From a virus: DNA of 55,975 bases. Positions 41,956 to 50,895 of the stretch are shown here, piece by piece. Made by a program: the position numbers and the translations under genes. The notes under the pieces were generated by a model that saw nothing but the letters and a program-made list of their open reading frames with translations, was not told the origin of the DNA and ran no database searches. The stretch is taken from IMG/VR virus record IMGVR_UViG_3300002933_000012, positions 1 through 55,975 of that record; one strand, given 5' to 3'. Numbering within the stretch: position 1 is the first letter of the stretch; each line of letters starts with the position of its first letter.

Positions 41956-42232
41956 AGATATTGCTGAATTGAATAAGAGGCTTTCCTCCTTGGCTAAGAC
42001 CCAAGATGAAGCTAAGAAAATGTTAGCCGTAGAGGAACACAAGCTTGGAGAGCTTACTACCTCTTTGGAAGCTGAGGGTTATGATGTGGCAAATATGACA
42101 GAGGAACAGATCGCTGCCTTGGTTGTAGAATTAACTGATAAGTTTCATTCAACTAAGGAAACGATTGAAGATAAACTTTCTGAAGTGGAAAAGCTATTCG
42201 CCAAGTTAGAAGAAATTAATCAGAAATCCTAA
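41943..42232 (+). CDS. Small coiled-coil protein between SbcC- and SbcD-like genes
   Basis: 96 residues; ATG 41943 (or 41949) overlaps the SbcC-like stop, SD GGAG. Fully helical with heptads (DIAELNKRLSSLAKTQDEAK and KLSEVEKLFAKLEEINQK). Its stop overlaps the next ATG. It may complete or bind the Rad50-type coiled coil. Confidence 0.55.
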
Positions 42233-43242
42233 TGAAACCGAAAATTGTCAAACTACCTTGGGAGAAAGTGACCTTTACTTGGATCACTGATATCCATCTA
42301 TCTGCCATTCCTCCTGGTAAGCGTTCCCCTGATTACGAAGATCAGATGTTCAGCAAACTAGAATTTGTTAAAAATTTAACCACCAGTAGAGAAGCGGTGT
42401 GTTTGTGCGGTGGAGATATTTTTCATGTAAAGGGACCAAAAAGTTCTGCGAATCCTCTTCGTATGATCAATCGACTCATTGGCTTAATTAAAACTTATCC
42501 TCTAGGCAAATGGTTTTCTTGTATTGGTAACCACGATATTCAATATGATCGAATGGACACAGTGACAAATCAACCTATCGGAGTGCTAATTGAATCTAAT
42601 GTTCTCCATCCGATTAATTGGGAGCCTGTAATTTTTACCAATAAAAATGAATCAGTTAAAGTTCTAGTGGAATCTTTTGACTATGCGGAGGGAGCAGAAA
42701 CTTGTGCCGCTATTAAGGCGGCTGGGATGCGCCCAGAGGGTATCGATTATCGTATTGCTATAGTTCATGCCAGTGGAAGTCCAGGCGACTCTAGGGACAG
42801 TTTTGGTTCATGGATGATCGGCTACAATCAATTGAAGAACGAGGATTTTGATCTCATCCTGTGGGGTCATGACCATTCTAGATTGGAAACTATGAGAGTC
42901 GGCAACGTCACCCATATTCATCTAGGAGCTTTGTCTAGAGCCGCTCTGACTGAAACTGAAATTACTCGTAAGATCACCGTCCCGATCTTAACCTTTACTC
43001 CAGAAAAAGCCAGTATCAAAGAGATAGATGTTCCTGTTCTCCCTGCTGAACAAATTTTTAGGAAAGAGGATAAAGTCATTGAGAAAATTGATGAAGATAA
43101 TGCCGAAGTTAAGAAATTTTTCAACGCTATGAACGATTCTGTGGATGGCATTACCAGCGAGAATCCGATTGAAATCATTGAAGTTTTGTGTGAAAAAGAC
43201 AGTAAGCTGTCTTCTCTTATAAAGGATTTGTGTGAATACTGA
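42232..43242 (+). CDS. SbcD/Mre11-like metallophosphoesterase nuclease
   Basis: 336 residues. Calcineurin-like phosphoesterase motifs in order: WITDIHLSA (D20, H22), CGGDIFHVKG (G-D), IGNHDIQYDR, HASGSP, and WGHDHSRLE. With the neighbouring SbcC-like ATPase it should form a Mre11-Rad50 type end-processing nuclease (3'-5' exo and endonuclease) that makes ends for UvsX. The tail (about 270-336) is charged and helical and may bind Rad50. Confidence 0.82.
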   Translation: MKPKIVKLPWEKVTFTWITDIHLSAIPPGKRSPDYEDQMFSKLEFVKNLTTSREAVCLCGGDIFHVKGPKSSANPLRMINRLIGLIKTYPLGKWFSCIGNHDIQYDRMDTVTNQPIGVLIESNVLHPINWEPVIFTNKNESVKVLVESFDYAEGAETCAAIKAAGMRPEGIDYRIAIVHASGSPGDSRDSFGSWMIGYNQLKNEDFDLILWGHDHSRLETMRVGNVTHIHLGALSRAALTETEITRKITVPILTFTPEKASIKEIDVPVLPAEQIFRKEDKVIEKIDEDNAEVKKFFNAMNDSVDGITSENPIEIIEVLCEKDSKLSSLIKDLCEY

Positions 43243-44116
43243 TTCCGTTTATTCCAGGGCGAGTAGCAATCTATTGACTTTGATCAATCATGTATGGATT
43301 TCTGAAGAAGCTATGGTAGATTGGACTAAATCTCATATTTTTATTGAGTTGGATCGAACTACTAGAGCTTTTCTTATGGTTGGTAAATTGATAGATACTT
43401 CTCTTGTTGACTCAGGAATGAATAGTGGGTCAATTATGCCTCACGATAGACTTATGACAGTTCTGGCTCTTGCTCCCAAGCTTAATGATTTTAATATTAT
43501 AACTCAATTGCTTTTAAATTTAAAGACAGGAACTCCAGGAGTTGATGATGCTAAAATGTATTCGGATTTAACAGCGGCGGAAGAAAAATATAAAGATTCT
43601 GAGGATTCTCCATTTTCTAAAAAAGCAAAATTCAAAACTGGAGAGAATGTAACTGATTACAATAACACTCTTGCTCTCGCCAAGAACTACAAAATTCTTT
43701 CAAATATACAAAAAGGAGTTAATTCGTACCGCATAACCCCTATTGGAAAAACTCCAGCTTTAGCCGACCTCAATAATTTATCCAACTTATCTATTAATTC
43801 TCTTCTCCCTTACTTGAAAGGTTCTGAGCTTTATTTATTTGATACAACGGCTGTGTTGTTACATATTAGAGCAAAAGAGACAACCGATGGGATAATCGCT
43901 GATGGTCTTCAGTATTATATTAAGAGTGAGAGTGGAGGGGATATTGTAAAAAAGGCAATTGCCTCTAGATATTTAACTTGGGAGATTTTAAAGGAAAAAG
44001 GTGTTATGAATATTGTTCCTCGTTATGAATCATTATTAGTAACTGGAATGTCAGATGGGCTAAAAAATCTTTTGGATATCGGATTATTGGTGAAACTAAA
44101 TGGACCTGAAAAATGA
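43232..44116 (+). CDS. Unknown protein after SbcD-like gene (GTG start)
   Basis: 294 residues from GTG 43232 (SD AAAGGA), overlapping the end of SbcD by 11 nt. Alpha-rich with conserved-looking LDRTTRAFLMVGKLIDT. No DNA-binding or nuclease motif seen; it does not look like the missing C-terminal lobe of the Rad50-like protein (no Walker B or signature motif). Role in recombination is by position only. Confidence 0.5.
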   Translation: MNTDSVYSRASSNLLTLINHVWISEEAMVDWTKSHIFIELDRTTRAFLMVGKLIDTSLVDSGMNSGSIMPHDRLMTVLALAPKLNDFNIITQLLLNLKTGTPGVDDAKMYSDLTAAEEKYKDSEDSPFSKKAKFKTGENVTDYNNTLALAKNYKILSNIQKGVNSYRITPIGKTPALADLNNLSNLSINSLLPYLKGSELYLFDTTAVLLHIRAKETTDGIIADGLQYYIKSESGGDIVKKAIASRYLTWEILKEKGVMNIVPRYESLLVTGMSDGLKNLLDIGLLVKLNGPEK

Positions 44117-44324
44117 AGTTAAGGCTAAAATTCTTGCCAGAGATAACTCCTGGAAAGAATTTGTCAAAGAAAATGGCTCTGAGAAAATTAAAGACGCTTT
44201 CGTTGAATTAGTCGTTTCCTCCTTGAGAGAGGGTAAGTCCCCTATTTCTAAAGAAGTTCTAAAATCCATTATATTCGATGGAGCGACTATTACGGAAGCT
44301 GATATATTTATGAGATTAAAATAA
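44100..44324 (+). CDS. Small protein (74 aa), unknown
   Basis: Starts within the end of the previous gene (17-nt overlap). Helical and charged (NSWKEFVKENGSEKIKDAFV). No good SD, so likely translated by coupling. Last gene of the recombination operon; a promoter follows. Confidence 0.45.
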   Translation: MDLKNEVKAKILARDNSWKEFVKENGSEKIKDAFVELVVSSLREGKSPISKEVLKSIIFDGATITEADIFMRLK

Positions 44325-44325
44325 T

Positions 44326-44356
44326 TCACCTCACTTCTGCCAATATCCGGTATAAT
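44326..44356 (+). promoter_or_regulatory. Promoter of the shared phage class (divergent upstream block)
   Basis: TCACCTCACT block, 15 nt ending CCGG, TATAAT at 44351-44356, then AGACAGAGG before ATG 44373. Same spacing as the others; the ACAAA part is less conserved. Confidence 0.55.
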
Positions 44357-44372
44357 ATAGACAGAGGTGTAT

Positions 44373-45092
44373 ATGAACGAACTGATCAAACTCGCCAACG
44401 CCAAGCTTGATTCTGAAGAGAAGGCTTGTGCTAGGGAGCGAGAAGAAGTGCTTAAGGAACAAAGTATTATGGCCGAAGCCATGTATACAGATTACCAATC
44501 TACCTTAAGTTCTATTCTGACTGCTACTTTGAAAAATGAGCTTCAGTTAAACAGAGTGTATCGTTCTGACCAAGCTCCAGATGAATGTCCTTATATGGAT
44601 TGGAGATTGAAAAATGAAATTATCCCAGGTTCTTTAGTTTGTTTTGGAGAATTTAAGTATGAAAGAGAAGCCGATGGGAAGATTTATGTATTTCCAGTGA
44701 GGCTTATTCTGACTAAAGAATATGGGGACTTTAAAATTCTTTTCTGGCTCTACAATTCCTATACAGGTGTGCGAAGAGAAGAATTAAATATAAAAAATAA
44801 TTTGGAAGAGCAAATCGGTCTGATTCTTTTGGAACGGGCGGGGTGTGTTAATAATCAATTTATTAAAAATCCTGGAACTCCTTTTAGAACAACTGTTGAG
44901 TTCCTTGCTTGGGCTTGTTGGACCGCTATGTTGGTTGGTGCAAGCATGGCTTTCTACGCTGTTTGGGGAAGGAATATAATAGAGAATACGTTGAATACCG
45001 GGAAGATTATCGCTGAGTACGGATTTTTTGGGAATTTGGTAGTCCTCCCTCTCAGTGTCATTGCATCTCTCATTGAACGAAAAAAGGAGTAA
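44373..45092 (+). CDS. Membrane protein with N-terminal helical cytoplasmic domain
   Basis: 239 residues from ATG 44373 (SD AGAGG). About 165 soluble residues are followed by two TM segments (WACWTAMLVGASMAFYAVW and FFGNLVVLPLSVIASLI) with the C-terminus RKKE. Forms an operon with the next membrane gene (4 nt apart). Function unknown. Confidence 0.6.
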   Translation: MNELIKLANAKLDSEEKACAREREEVLKEQSIMAEAMYTDYQSTLSSILTATLKNELQLNRVYRSDQAPDECPYMDWRLKNEIIPGSLVCFGEFKYEREADGKIYVFPVRLILTKEYGDFKILFWLYNSYTGVRREELNIKNNLEEQIGLILLERAGCVNNQFIKNPGTPFRTTVEFLAWACWTAMLVGASMAFYAVWGRNIIENTLNTGKIIAEYGFFGNLVVLPLSVIASLIERKKE

Positions 45093-45096
45093 ATAT

Positions 45097-45342
45097 ATGA
45101 AAAGCTGCCTGTTGTCTATCCTTTATACTTTTCTAGCTATGTTCCTGCTAGTTGATTTGGCCCTAGCTATTAAGATAGGTCTGACTGAAGGATGGAAGGC
45201 TGGTATTCTAATCGGTATACCAGCCTATATTGGACTCAGCCTCACTGCCCCTTTTATTCTTTTGTTTGCCATTCTTATTCCATTGATGCTTTTAAACAAA
45301 ATAGAAGAAAAGATCAAACGAAGTAAGAAATATCAATACTAG
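45097..45342 (+). CDS. Small membrane protein (81 aa, two TM)
   Basis: ATG 45097 with SD AAAGGAGT. Two hydrophobic helices (LLSILYTFLAMFLLVDLALA and LTAPFILLFAILIPLMLL) and a basic tail. Likely acts with the previous membrane protein; role unknown. Confidence 0.55.
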   Translation: MKSCLLSILYTFLAMFLLVDLALAIKIGLTEGWKAGILIGIPAYIGLSLTAPFILLFAILIPLMLLNKIEEKIKRSKKYQY

Positions 45343-45349
45343 GAGTCTC

Positions 45350-45781
45350 ATGAAAAAATTTAAGAAGCCTAAGCCAGTAAAGAAAATCCGTAGGTCAGGA
45401 CGTTGGATCAAGTGGAATAATAAACTTGATCAGTATGGCATTTTGATTGAATTGGCTGATGTGTCTCACCTCAGTAAGAGAGCTTTTTCCACAGGCTATC
45501 TCTCTCCAAAAGTCCTTAAAAAATGGCGGAATAAGAGCAAGAAAAGGCTGGATTCTGGCTATTGTAAACGTCCCAATAAATGTGTTTGGTTACCCGCGAC
45601 TATTTTTAAGAAAGAGATTTTTAGTAAATATTCCCCTCCTAAATTTTGGTGGAGATGTCTGAAATGTGGTTGTGTTACTAATTATGTATGGGAACACGAA
45701 CTATCTGAGCCTATGCTCAATGCTTATCGAAAACACACTAGAGTTTTTGGTGAAGAGGCAGAGGAACTCATTGAGGAATGA
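45350..45781 (+). CDS. Basic protein with Cys pair (143 aa), unknown
   Basis: SD AGGAG. N-terminus very basic (KKFKKPKPVKKIRRSGRW), RCLKCGCVTNY suggests a half zinc ribbon. Trp-rich. Possibly nucleic-acid binding; no family recognised. Confidence 0.5.
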   Translation: MKKFKKPKPVKKIRRSGRWIKWNNKLDQYGILIELADVSHLSKRAFSTGYLSPKVLKKWRNKSKKRLDSGYCKRPNKCVWLPATIFKKEIFSKYSPPKFWWRCLKCGCVTNYVWEHELSEPMLNAYRKHTRVFGEEAEELIEE

Positions 45782-45812
45782 GTATTAGATATATAGGTTC
45801 TAAGGAGATTAC

Positions 45813-45932
45813 ATGAAGGCGATTTGGGAGTTTGTTATCAGTGGGTTGACTCTCATTGGGGGCGCAATCTTAGCTGGTGCTATTGTTCATACAGTAGTTA
45901 AATGTTTTATGCTCGGATGGGGTATTTTATGA
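45813..45932 (+). CDS. Very small single-TM protein (39 aa)
   Basis: MKAIWEFVISGLTLIGGAIL and on to VKCFMLGWGIL: one TM, strong SD (TAAGGAG). Its TGA overlaps the ligase ATG (ATGA), so ribosomes may hand over. Function unknown. Confidence 0.6.
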   Translation: MKAIWEFVISGLTLIGGAILAGAIVHTVVKCFMLGWGIL

Positions 45933-48082
45933 AAACTACAGAGAAAGTTGGAAAAGAATTAATCATTCAAATTAATAATGAGTTAATTGCAGCAAGACAT
46001 AGCTATTATGCTGACGCTAACCCGATCATGGCCGATGTGGAATATGATTCTTTAGAGAAGCAGCTTCGCGGGATGGTTACTGCTATGCCTGAGTTTGTCA
46101 CTCTAGCTACAGTGCTGACCTCTGTAGGATCTGATTTAACTAATGAGTCCGGTCGCATGAAGCACATCTCCCCAATGCTATCTTTGGAAAATCTTTACTC
46201 ATTTGATGATGTTAAACTATGGTGCGCTCAGTTTCCAGAAGGGACAGCTTTTGTTGTAGAGCCAAAGATTGATGGTGCCTCCCTGTCTTGCCATTACATT
46301 AATCGCCAATTGGTTAAGGCAGTTACTCGCGGTGATGGTCAATATGGAGAAGATGTTACTAAAGTTATGTTGGCCTCTGGAGCCATCCCCGCTACCCTCC
46401 CCCAAGAATTCTATCCTGAATCTTTAGTGGAAGTTAGAGGGGAGGTCTTTATGTCTCAAGCTCAATTTGAAAAGATTAATGCTTCGTCAGAAAAGAAATT
46501 TGCCTCCCCTCGTAATTTGGCCGCTGGTACTATGAAACTCCAAGATCTTGAACTAGTTAAGTCTAGAGGGTTACAATTTTATCCTTGGCAAGTGGAGGGT
46601 ATTTCCGATGAATTTTTGACCAAGAAAAATTTATCGGGAGATTTTGCACACCATTCTATTGAGTATTTTTGTCTAACTTCAGGGACTTTCCCTAAACCTT
46701 TTGACGCTACTTTCTATACTGCTGACACTTTGATTACAGCGATTGATGGCTATCTTAAAACTTATCGGGATACAGTTCTTCACAAAGGTTGCGGAATTGG
46801 GACAGATGGTTATGTGATTAAGCTAGCTTCCGTAAAACTTCGTAAGGAAGCTGGTCTAAAGACAACTACCCCTCGTTGGGCCTTTGCTTGGAAATATCCT
46901 TCTCAATTAGTGGAAACTACTTTGGAGGCGGTGACTTGGTATGTTGGTCGCTCTGGAGGGTTAACCCCTGTTGCTTCGGTAACTCCCGTTAATGTTTCGG
47001 GAGCTACGGTTAGTAAGATTAATTTGAATAATTTTTCATGGATTACTCAAAAGGGGGTAAAGATTGGAGATAAGGTTGCCATCTCGCGTGGTGGTGAGGT
47101 TATTCCTTATCTTAATGAAGTTGTAGCTACTTATCAAACTTCAATTCCTATTTTAGAGCCGACTTCTTGCCCTGCTTGTGGGGAAAACATTACAGTGGAA
47201 GCAGATGTTAAATCGGGTATTCTAACTCATTCTTGCACTAATGATAAATGTCCAGGTCGCCTCGCTGCTTACTTAGAATATGTAGCGGGTAGAGATATGT
47301 TGGAGATAGACGAACTTGGTCCTGAAACTATCACCCAATTGATTAAAGATGGTTACATTACCAGTCTTCCTGATTTATTCGATTTTTCTAATAGGACTTT
47401 AGAAGGAATTCAAGCTAAGGGCGAAGAAATAATTTTGAATAGACTTACAAGAATGGGTTACTCAGGAGTCCTACTTATTAAAATGTGCAAATCTCTAGAA
47501 AAAGTTAAGACTAGAGATTGGGATCGTTGGCTAGCTGCATTAGGTATTCCAGGAATTGCTAAATCTCTCTCTAAGTTGCTCTCTACCCACTTCAGACTCG
47601 GAGAGAAGGACATGGATATTCTTCCTTCCATTCTTTCAAAAGGAGATTACTCTTTGATTGAAGGAATTGGAGATAAGAAAGAAGCTGAGATTCGTAAAGC
47701 ACTTCCTCGTATTACAGAAACTTGCAAAGCTCTTTATGAATATGGAGTTCGTCCTAAATCTATTTTAGCACCACAGGCTGATCCATCTAAGTTGCTCCCT
47801 CTTGCTGGCTATGCTATATGCATTACAGGAGAGTTCCCTACTGAACGAGATCCTCTTTCCAAGATGCTCACTTCTTTAGGCGCACAGATGAAGAGTGGGG
47901 TTAGTAAAAAACTTACTCATTTGTTAGTTGGAGAGGGAGCGGGGCAATCAAAATTAGCTAAGGCCAGAGAGTTGAATATACCACTTCTTCATCAAGATTG
48001 GCTGGAAAAAATATTGACTGCTAATGGTATGGTTATGGAAAAAACCGAAGGGAAGTTTGAAACAGAATGGGATGATTTATAA
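45929..48082 (+). CDS. ligA: NAD+-dependent DNA ligase (LigA)
   Basis: 717 residues, full length. Domain Ia YYADANPIMADVEYDSL; adenylation motif EPKIDGASLSC (lysine at 113 is the AMP-accepting residue); ASPRNLAAGTMK; OB fold; zinc finger CPACGE...CTNDKCPG; HhH region; BRCT at the end (AGYAICITGEFPTERD). All parts of bacterial LigA are present. Phages more often use ATP-dependent ligases, so a complete LigA is less usual. Starts by ATGA overlap at 45929. Confidence 0.92.
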   Translation: MKTTEKVGKELIIQINNELIAARHSYYADANPIMADVEYDSLEKQLRGMVTAMPEFVTLATVLTSVGSDLTNESGRMKHISPMLSLENLYSFDDVKLWCAQFPEGTAFVVEPKIDGASLSCHYINRQLVKAVTRGDGQYGEDVTKVMLASGAIPATLPQEFYPESLVEVRGEVFMSQAQFEKINASSEKKFASPRNLAAGTMKLQDLELVKSRGLQFYPWQVEGISDEFLTKKNLSGDFAHHSIEYFCLTSGTFPKPFDATFYTADTLITAIDGYLKTYRDTVLHKGCGIGTDGYVIKLASVKLRKEAGLKTTTPRWAFAWKYPSQLVETTLEAVTWYVGRSGGLTPVASVTPVNVSGATVSKINLNNFSWITQKGVKIGDKVAISRGGEVIPYLNEVVATYQTSIPILEPTSCPACGENITVEADVKSGILTHSCTNDKCPGRLAAYLEYVAGRDMLEIDELGPETITQLIKDGYITSLPDLFDFSNRTLEGIQAKGEEIILNRLTRMGYSGVLLIKMCKSLEKVKTRDWDRWLAALGIPGIAKSLSKLLSTHFRLGEKDMDILPSILSKGDYSLIEGIGDKKEAEIRKALPRITETCKALYEYGVRPKSILAPQADPSKLLPLAGYAICITGEFPTERDPLSKMLTSLGAQMKSGVSKKLTHLLVGEGAGQSKLAKARELNIPLLHQDWLEKILTANGMVMEKTEGKFETEWDDL

Positions 48083-48113
48083 TTTTAACAGTAATAACAT
48101 TTATAGGAGGCCA

Positions 48114-48281
48114 ATGATGGCACTTACGGAAGAAATGAAGCAACGCCTTAAAAATAACATTCTTTTTAGGGATGACAAGGAAGCGGTGGGGGCCATTACG
48201 CTACTTGTCAAAAATGAGCCAAATAAAGAAGCCGCAGAGGAATTAGTTTTGGCTCTTGAAGATTTACTTAAGGAATTATAA
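48114..48281 (+). CDS. Small acidic helical protein (55 aa)
   Basis: SD ATAGGAGG. MMALTEEMKQRLKNNI and an acidic tail (AEELVLALEDLLKEL). Helical; unknown. One base before the next gene. Confidence 0.5.
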   Translation: MMALTEEMKQRLKNNILFRDDKEAVGAITLLVKNEPNKEAAEELVLALEDLLKEL

Positions 48282-48282
48282 T

Positions 48283-48522
48283 ATGGCGACATTACATTTA
48301 GCTCAATCTGCCTCGACTTCTCTCAGAGGATGGTTCTGCCCAAAAGGCACTGTGGGTGTTAGAGCCGAACATATTACTTCTGTAAAGGTTGCTCCAACTT
48401 CTGCTCATTTTATTCTTACGGTTGAATCATTAGGAGGAAAACAAGAATTTCGTTTTACGACTTTAGAACTCTTGAATGAAGCCCTTTCCCTTCTTCACCT
48501 AGAAATGACGGATTTGGATTAA
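48283..48522 (+). CDS. Small protein (79 aa), unknown
   Basis: ATG 48283 directly after the previous stop; SD in the previous coding end (AAGGAATTATA). Beta-rich (AHFILTVESLGGKQEFRFT) with a C-terminal helix. No family seen. Confidence 0.45.
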   Translation: MATLHLAQSASTSLRGWFCPKGTVGVRAEHITSVKVAPTSAHFILTVESLGGKQEFRFTTLELLNEALSLLHLEMTDLD

Positions 48523-48543
48523 GGATAACTCAGGAGTCTACAA

Positions 48544-49074
48544 ATGGCTGTTACTATTACGTCTTTTACTGCTGGCTCATCTAGCATATCTATTGGTTCT
48601 TCTACCACTATTACTCCAGTTTTTTCAGGCGGTGTTGGTTGTATTTTGATTGGAGTCACTGGATCTCGTCAAGTTCAGCAAACTCTACCTGTTTCCAGCG
48701 GGGAAGTTATCTCTATTACTCCAACAATTTCAACCACTTATGTCTTGACTGTCACAGATCCTGATGGGTCAGGAACTCTAACTGCTTCCCTTCCTATAAC
48801 TGTAGTGATCCCAACTGCTAGGAAATTAAGTGTAACTACTGGCTCTGGCGTTGTTGATTCAGGCTCCAGCACTTATTTCTGTAATGGCCCTGTTTTCTCA
48901 ATTAATGTTTCAGTTGATCCAGCGTCCTTAGCTAATAATATTGCTCAAGTTAATGAGAGTACAATTAGATACCAAATAATTTTTAACAATAATTTAGCCG
49001 ATGGCCCTATATACATTGTAGGTATAACTAATTTGAACTTGGTTCTCGCTACTTTTGGGTTAACTTGGTCCTAA
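48544..49074 (+). CDS. Ig-like beta-sandwich protein (176 aa)
   Basis: SD AGGAGTC. Ser/Thr/Gly-rich repeats ITPTISTTYVLTVTDPDG then LPITVVIPTARKLSVTT are typical of bacterial Ig-like or phage surface decoration domains. No signal peptide. Could decorate capsid or tail fibres, although the genes around it are not virion genes. Confidence 0.55.
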   Translation: MAVTITSFTAGSSSISIGSSTTITPVFSGGVGCILIGVTGSRQVQQTLPVSSGEVISITPTISTTYVLTVTDPDGSGTLTASLPITVVIPTARKLSVTTGSGVVDSGSSTYFCNGPVFSINVSVDPASLANNIAQVNESTIRYQIIFNNNLADGPIYIVGITNLNLVLATFGLTWS

Positions 49075-49087
49075 GTTCTTTCTTTTC

Positions 49088-49125
49088 ATACTCCTTAAAA
49101 TTAATAAATTTAAGGTAGGAGTAAT
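49088..49125 (+). terminator. Intergenic hairpin (possible weak terminator)
   Basis: ACTCCT...AGGAGT with inner TTAAA/TTTAA around an AT-rich loop; no clear T-run. May end the upstream transcript or fold in the leader of the next gene. Confidence 0.35.
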
Positions 49126-49181
49126 TCTAGTTTAAATTTGTCCATTTTACGAGTAATAAAGATTAAAGGAGTTAAATTAAG

Positions 49182-50408
49182 ATGAGTTCTATCGAAATTA
49201 GAAATTTTTTAGGCTTACACGATAGCGAAAAACGTATTTATTATATTGATAGCACCCACGTTTCTCAAGAAGAATTTGAGTTTTGTGTGGTGCTTCATAA
49301 TATTCTATGGGGTGATAAGGGAATGGTTCAAACTCTTGGTCCCACATGGAATATGATTATGGACCCACGTTTTGAAACTCTTGAAAATTATTTTATTGAA
49401 AATAGGCAAGCAGTTTTTGGAGGGGATGCCAGATTAGGCAAACAATACATTGACGGATCTTCTATTCTTAGTTCCTCTATGTCAGAACTAGAGACTTATT
49501 CTGAAATTTTAGGGGAAGGTCGCTATTTTCATGGAATTGTCTCTGATGCTGGATTAGACCCAAAAAGCTTTAAAGACCAATCGGAAGAAGTTATTTGGAA
49601 GTTCATTCGTCAAGAATGTCCTAATTATTTTGATAATAAAGAAGGGCTACCTAATAAGAGAGCGCAACGACTGTTTTATCTTTTCAAAGCAGATCTTCTT
49701 GGATTAATCGATGATTTTGCCGAAATAGCTTTGGTTCAAGAGTGGATACACCTTGAAACAGGGGAAAAAGCCGATCCTACTAATATGACAAATATTGAAA
49801 CTGCCCCTATTGTTTATGCTGAAGTTGATATGCTAGAAAGAGCCTTAACTTTCCGCTCTTCATTGAAAGTGACTGCGGCTAAAATTTTAGAAAAGACTGG
49901 ATTAAAAGATCAATTAGAAAGAAATTATCAATTGACTGATTGGGAGGTTGACCATATCCTTAAACTCCTTTATTCAACACCTTTTGATAAACTCTATACC
50001 GCAACAACAAGTATAATGAATTATGCGAGACAGCAATGTCAGATTCCTTTTGAAAAGAGATTAGAGAAAGAGCTTAATATTCTCTCTACAGCATCTAAGG
50101 CTACTATTTCACTTTTAAAAGATGGCTCTCTATTACCCTTAACAGTAACAGAAGAAGAAGAAGTTGACAGAGAACTCACCATAGAAGAAAAACAAATTGT
50201 AGCTTTAAAGCGCAACCCATTTCGTCTAGAATTATTTACTATCTATGTGGAAGCTGAACAGCATAACGATCAAGCCACCATGGAACTTATCCAACCTTAT
50301 TTGGATGATCTTGACAATGAAATAACCGAAGAAATAGTAGTTCGTATAAAAAATGCTACTCGTTTTAATCGCACCGGCTCTATTGCTAGAGATATCCTGA
50401 ATACCTGA
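49182..50408 (+). CDS. Unknown protein (408 aa)
   Basis: SD AAAGGAG. Soluble, helical, with Trp and Glu-rich stretches (EEEEVDRELTIEEKQIVALK). No TM, catalytic or zinc motif. It stands alone after an intergenic hairpin, so may be transcribed separately. No family recognised. Confidence 0.5.
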   Translation: MSSIEIRNFLGLHDSEKRIYYIDSTHVSQEEFEFCVVLHNILWGDKGMVQTLGPTWNMIMDPRFETLENYFIENRQAVFGGDARLGKQYIDGSSILSSSMSELETYSEILGEGRYFHGIVSDAGLDPKSFKDQSEEVIWKFIRQECPNYFDNKEGLPNKRAQRLFYLFKADLLGLIDDFAEIALVQEWIHLETGEKADPTNMTNIETAPIVYAEVDMLERALTFRSSLKVTAAKILEKTGLKDQLERNYQLTDWEVDHILKLLYSTPFDKLYTATTSIMNYARQQCQIPFEKRLEKELNILSTASKATISLLKDGSLLPLTVTEEEEVDRELTIEEKQIVALKRNPFRLELFTIYVEAEQHNDQATMELIQPYLDDLDNEITEEIVVRIKNATRFNRTGSIARDILNT

Positions 50409-50438
50409 AATTTTTTTTAAAAAAGGAAGGAATGCCTT

Positions 50439-50822
50439 ATGACAAATATATTTACTTTTGGATCTAACGAGATAGGACGCCACGGAGCGGGTGCCGCTAA
50501 GTATGCTGTGGACCATCATGGTGCTATTTTTGGGAAGGGAAACGGGATGCAAGGCTCTAGTTATGGTATCCCAACTAAAGATGGGAATCTAAAACCCCTT
50601 CCTCTCAATTCTATTAAAGAGTATGTTAGGCAGTTTATTCAATTTGCCCGAAGAAGTCAAAATCTTACATTTGATGTAACTAGAATCGGGTGTGGACTTG
50701 CGGGTTACACTGATGAACAAATAGCCCCGATGTTCCTCAATGCACCTAAAAATTGCCACTTTCCCCTGGAGTGGAAGTCAATTTTGGGTGAGGATTTTCA
50801 GTATCATGAATTAAGAGGGTAA
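50439..50822 (+). CDS. Macro-domain-like phage protein
   Basis: 127 residues, SD AAAGGAAGG. FTFGSNEIGRHGAGAAKYA, SSYGIPTKDG and FDVTRIGCGLAGYTDEQIA are the hallmarks of a widespread phage/bacterial family whose glycine-rich loops resemble macro (ADP-ribose-binding) domains. Possibly binds ADP-ribose-type nucleotides; biochemical role unknown. Confidence 0.65.
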   Translation: MTNIFTFGSNEIGRHGAGAAKYAVDHHGAIFGKGNGMQGSSYGIPTKDGNLKPLPLNSIKEYVRQFIQFARRSQNLTFDVTRIGCGLAGYTDEQIAPMFLNAPKNCHFPLEWKSILGEDFQYHELRG

Positions 50823-50895
50823 AGTCATATCTTCACTTTTTGACTTTTAAGTTCTTATGTGGGCGTAGGTGTGCCCACTTTCACCGGGAGTGTAG

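Noticed and set aside
43232-44116. C-terminal lobe of the half-length Rad50-like protein
   Set aside because: No signature motif or Walker B strand and different composition; cannot be called the missing lobe.
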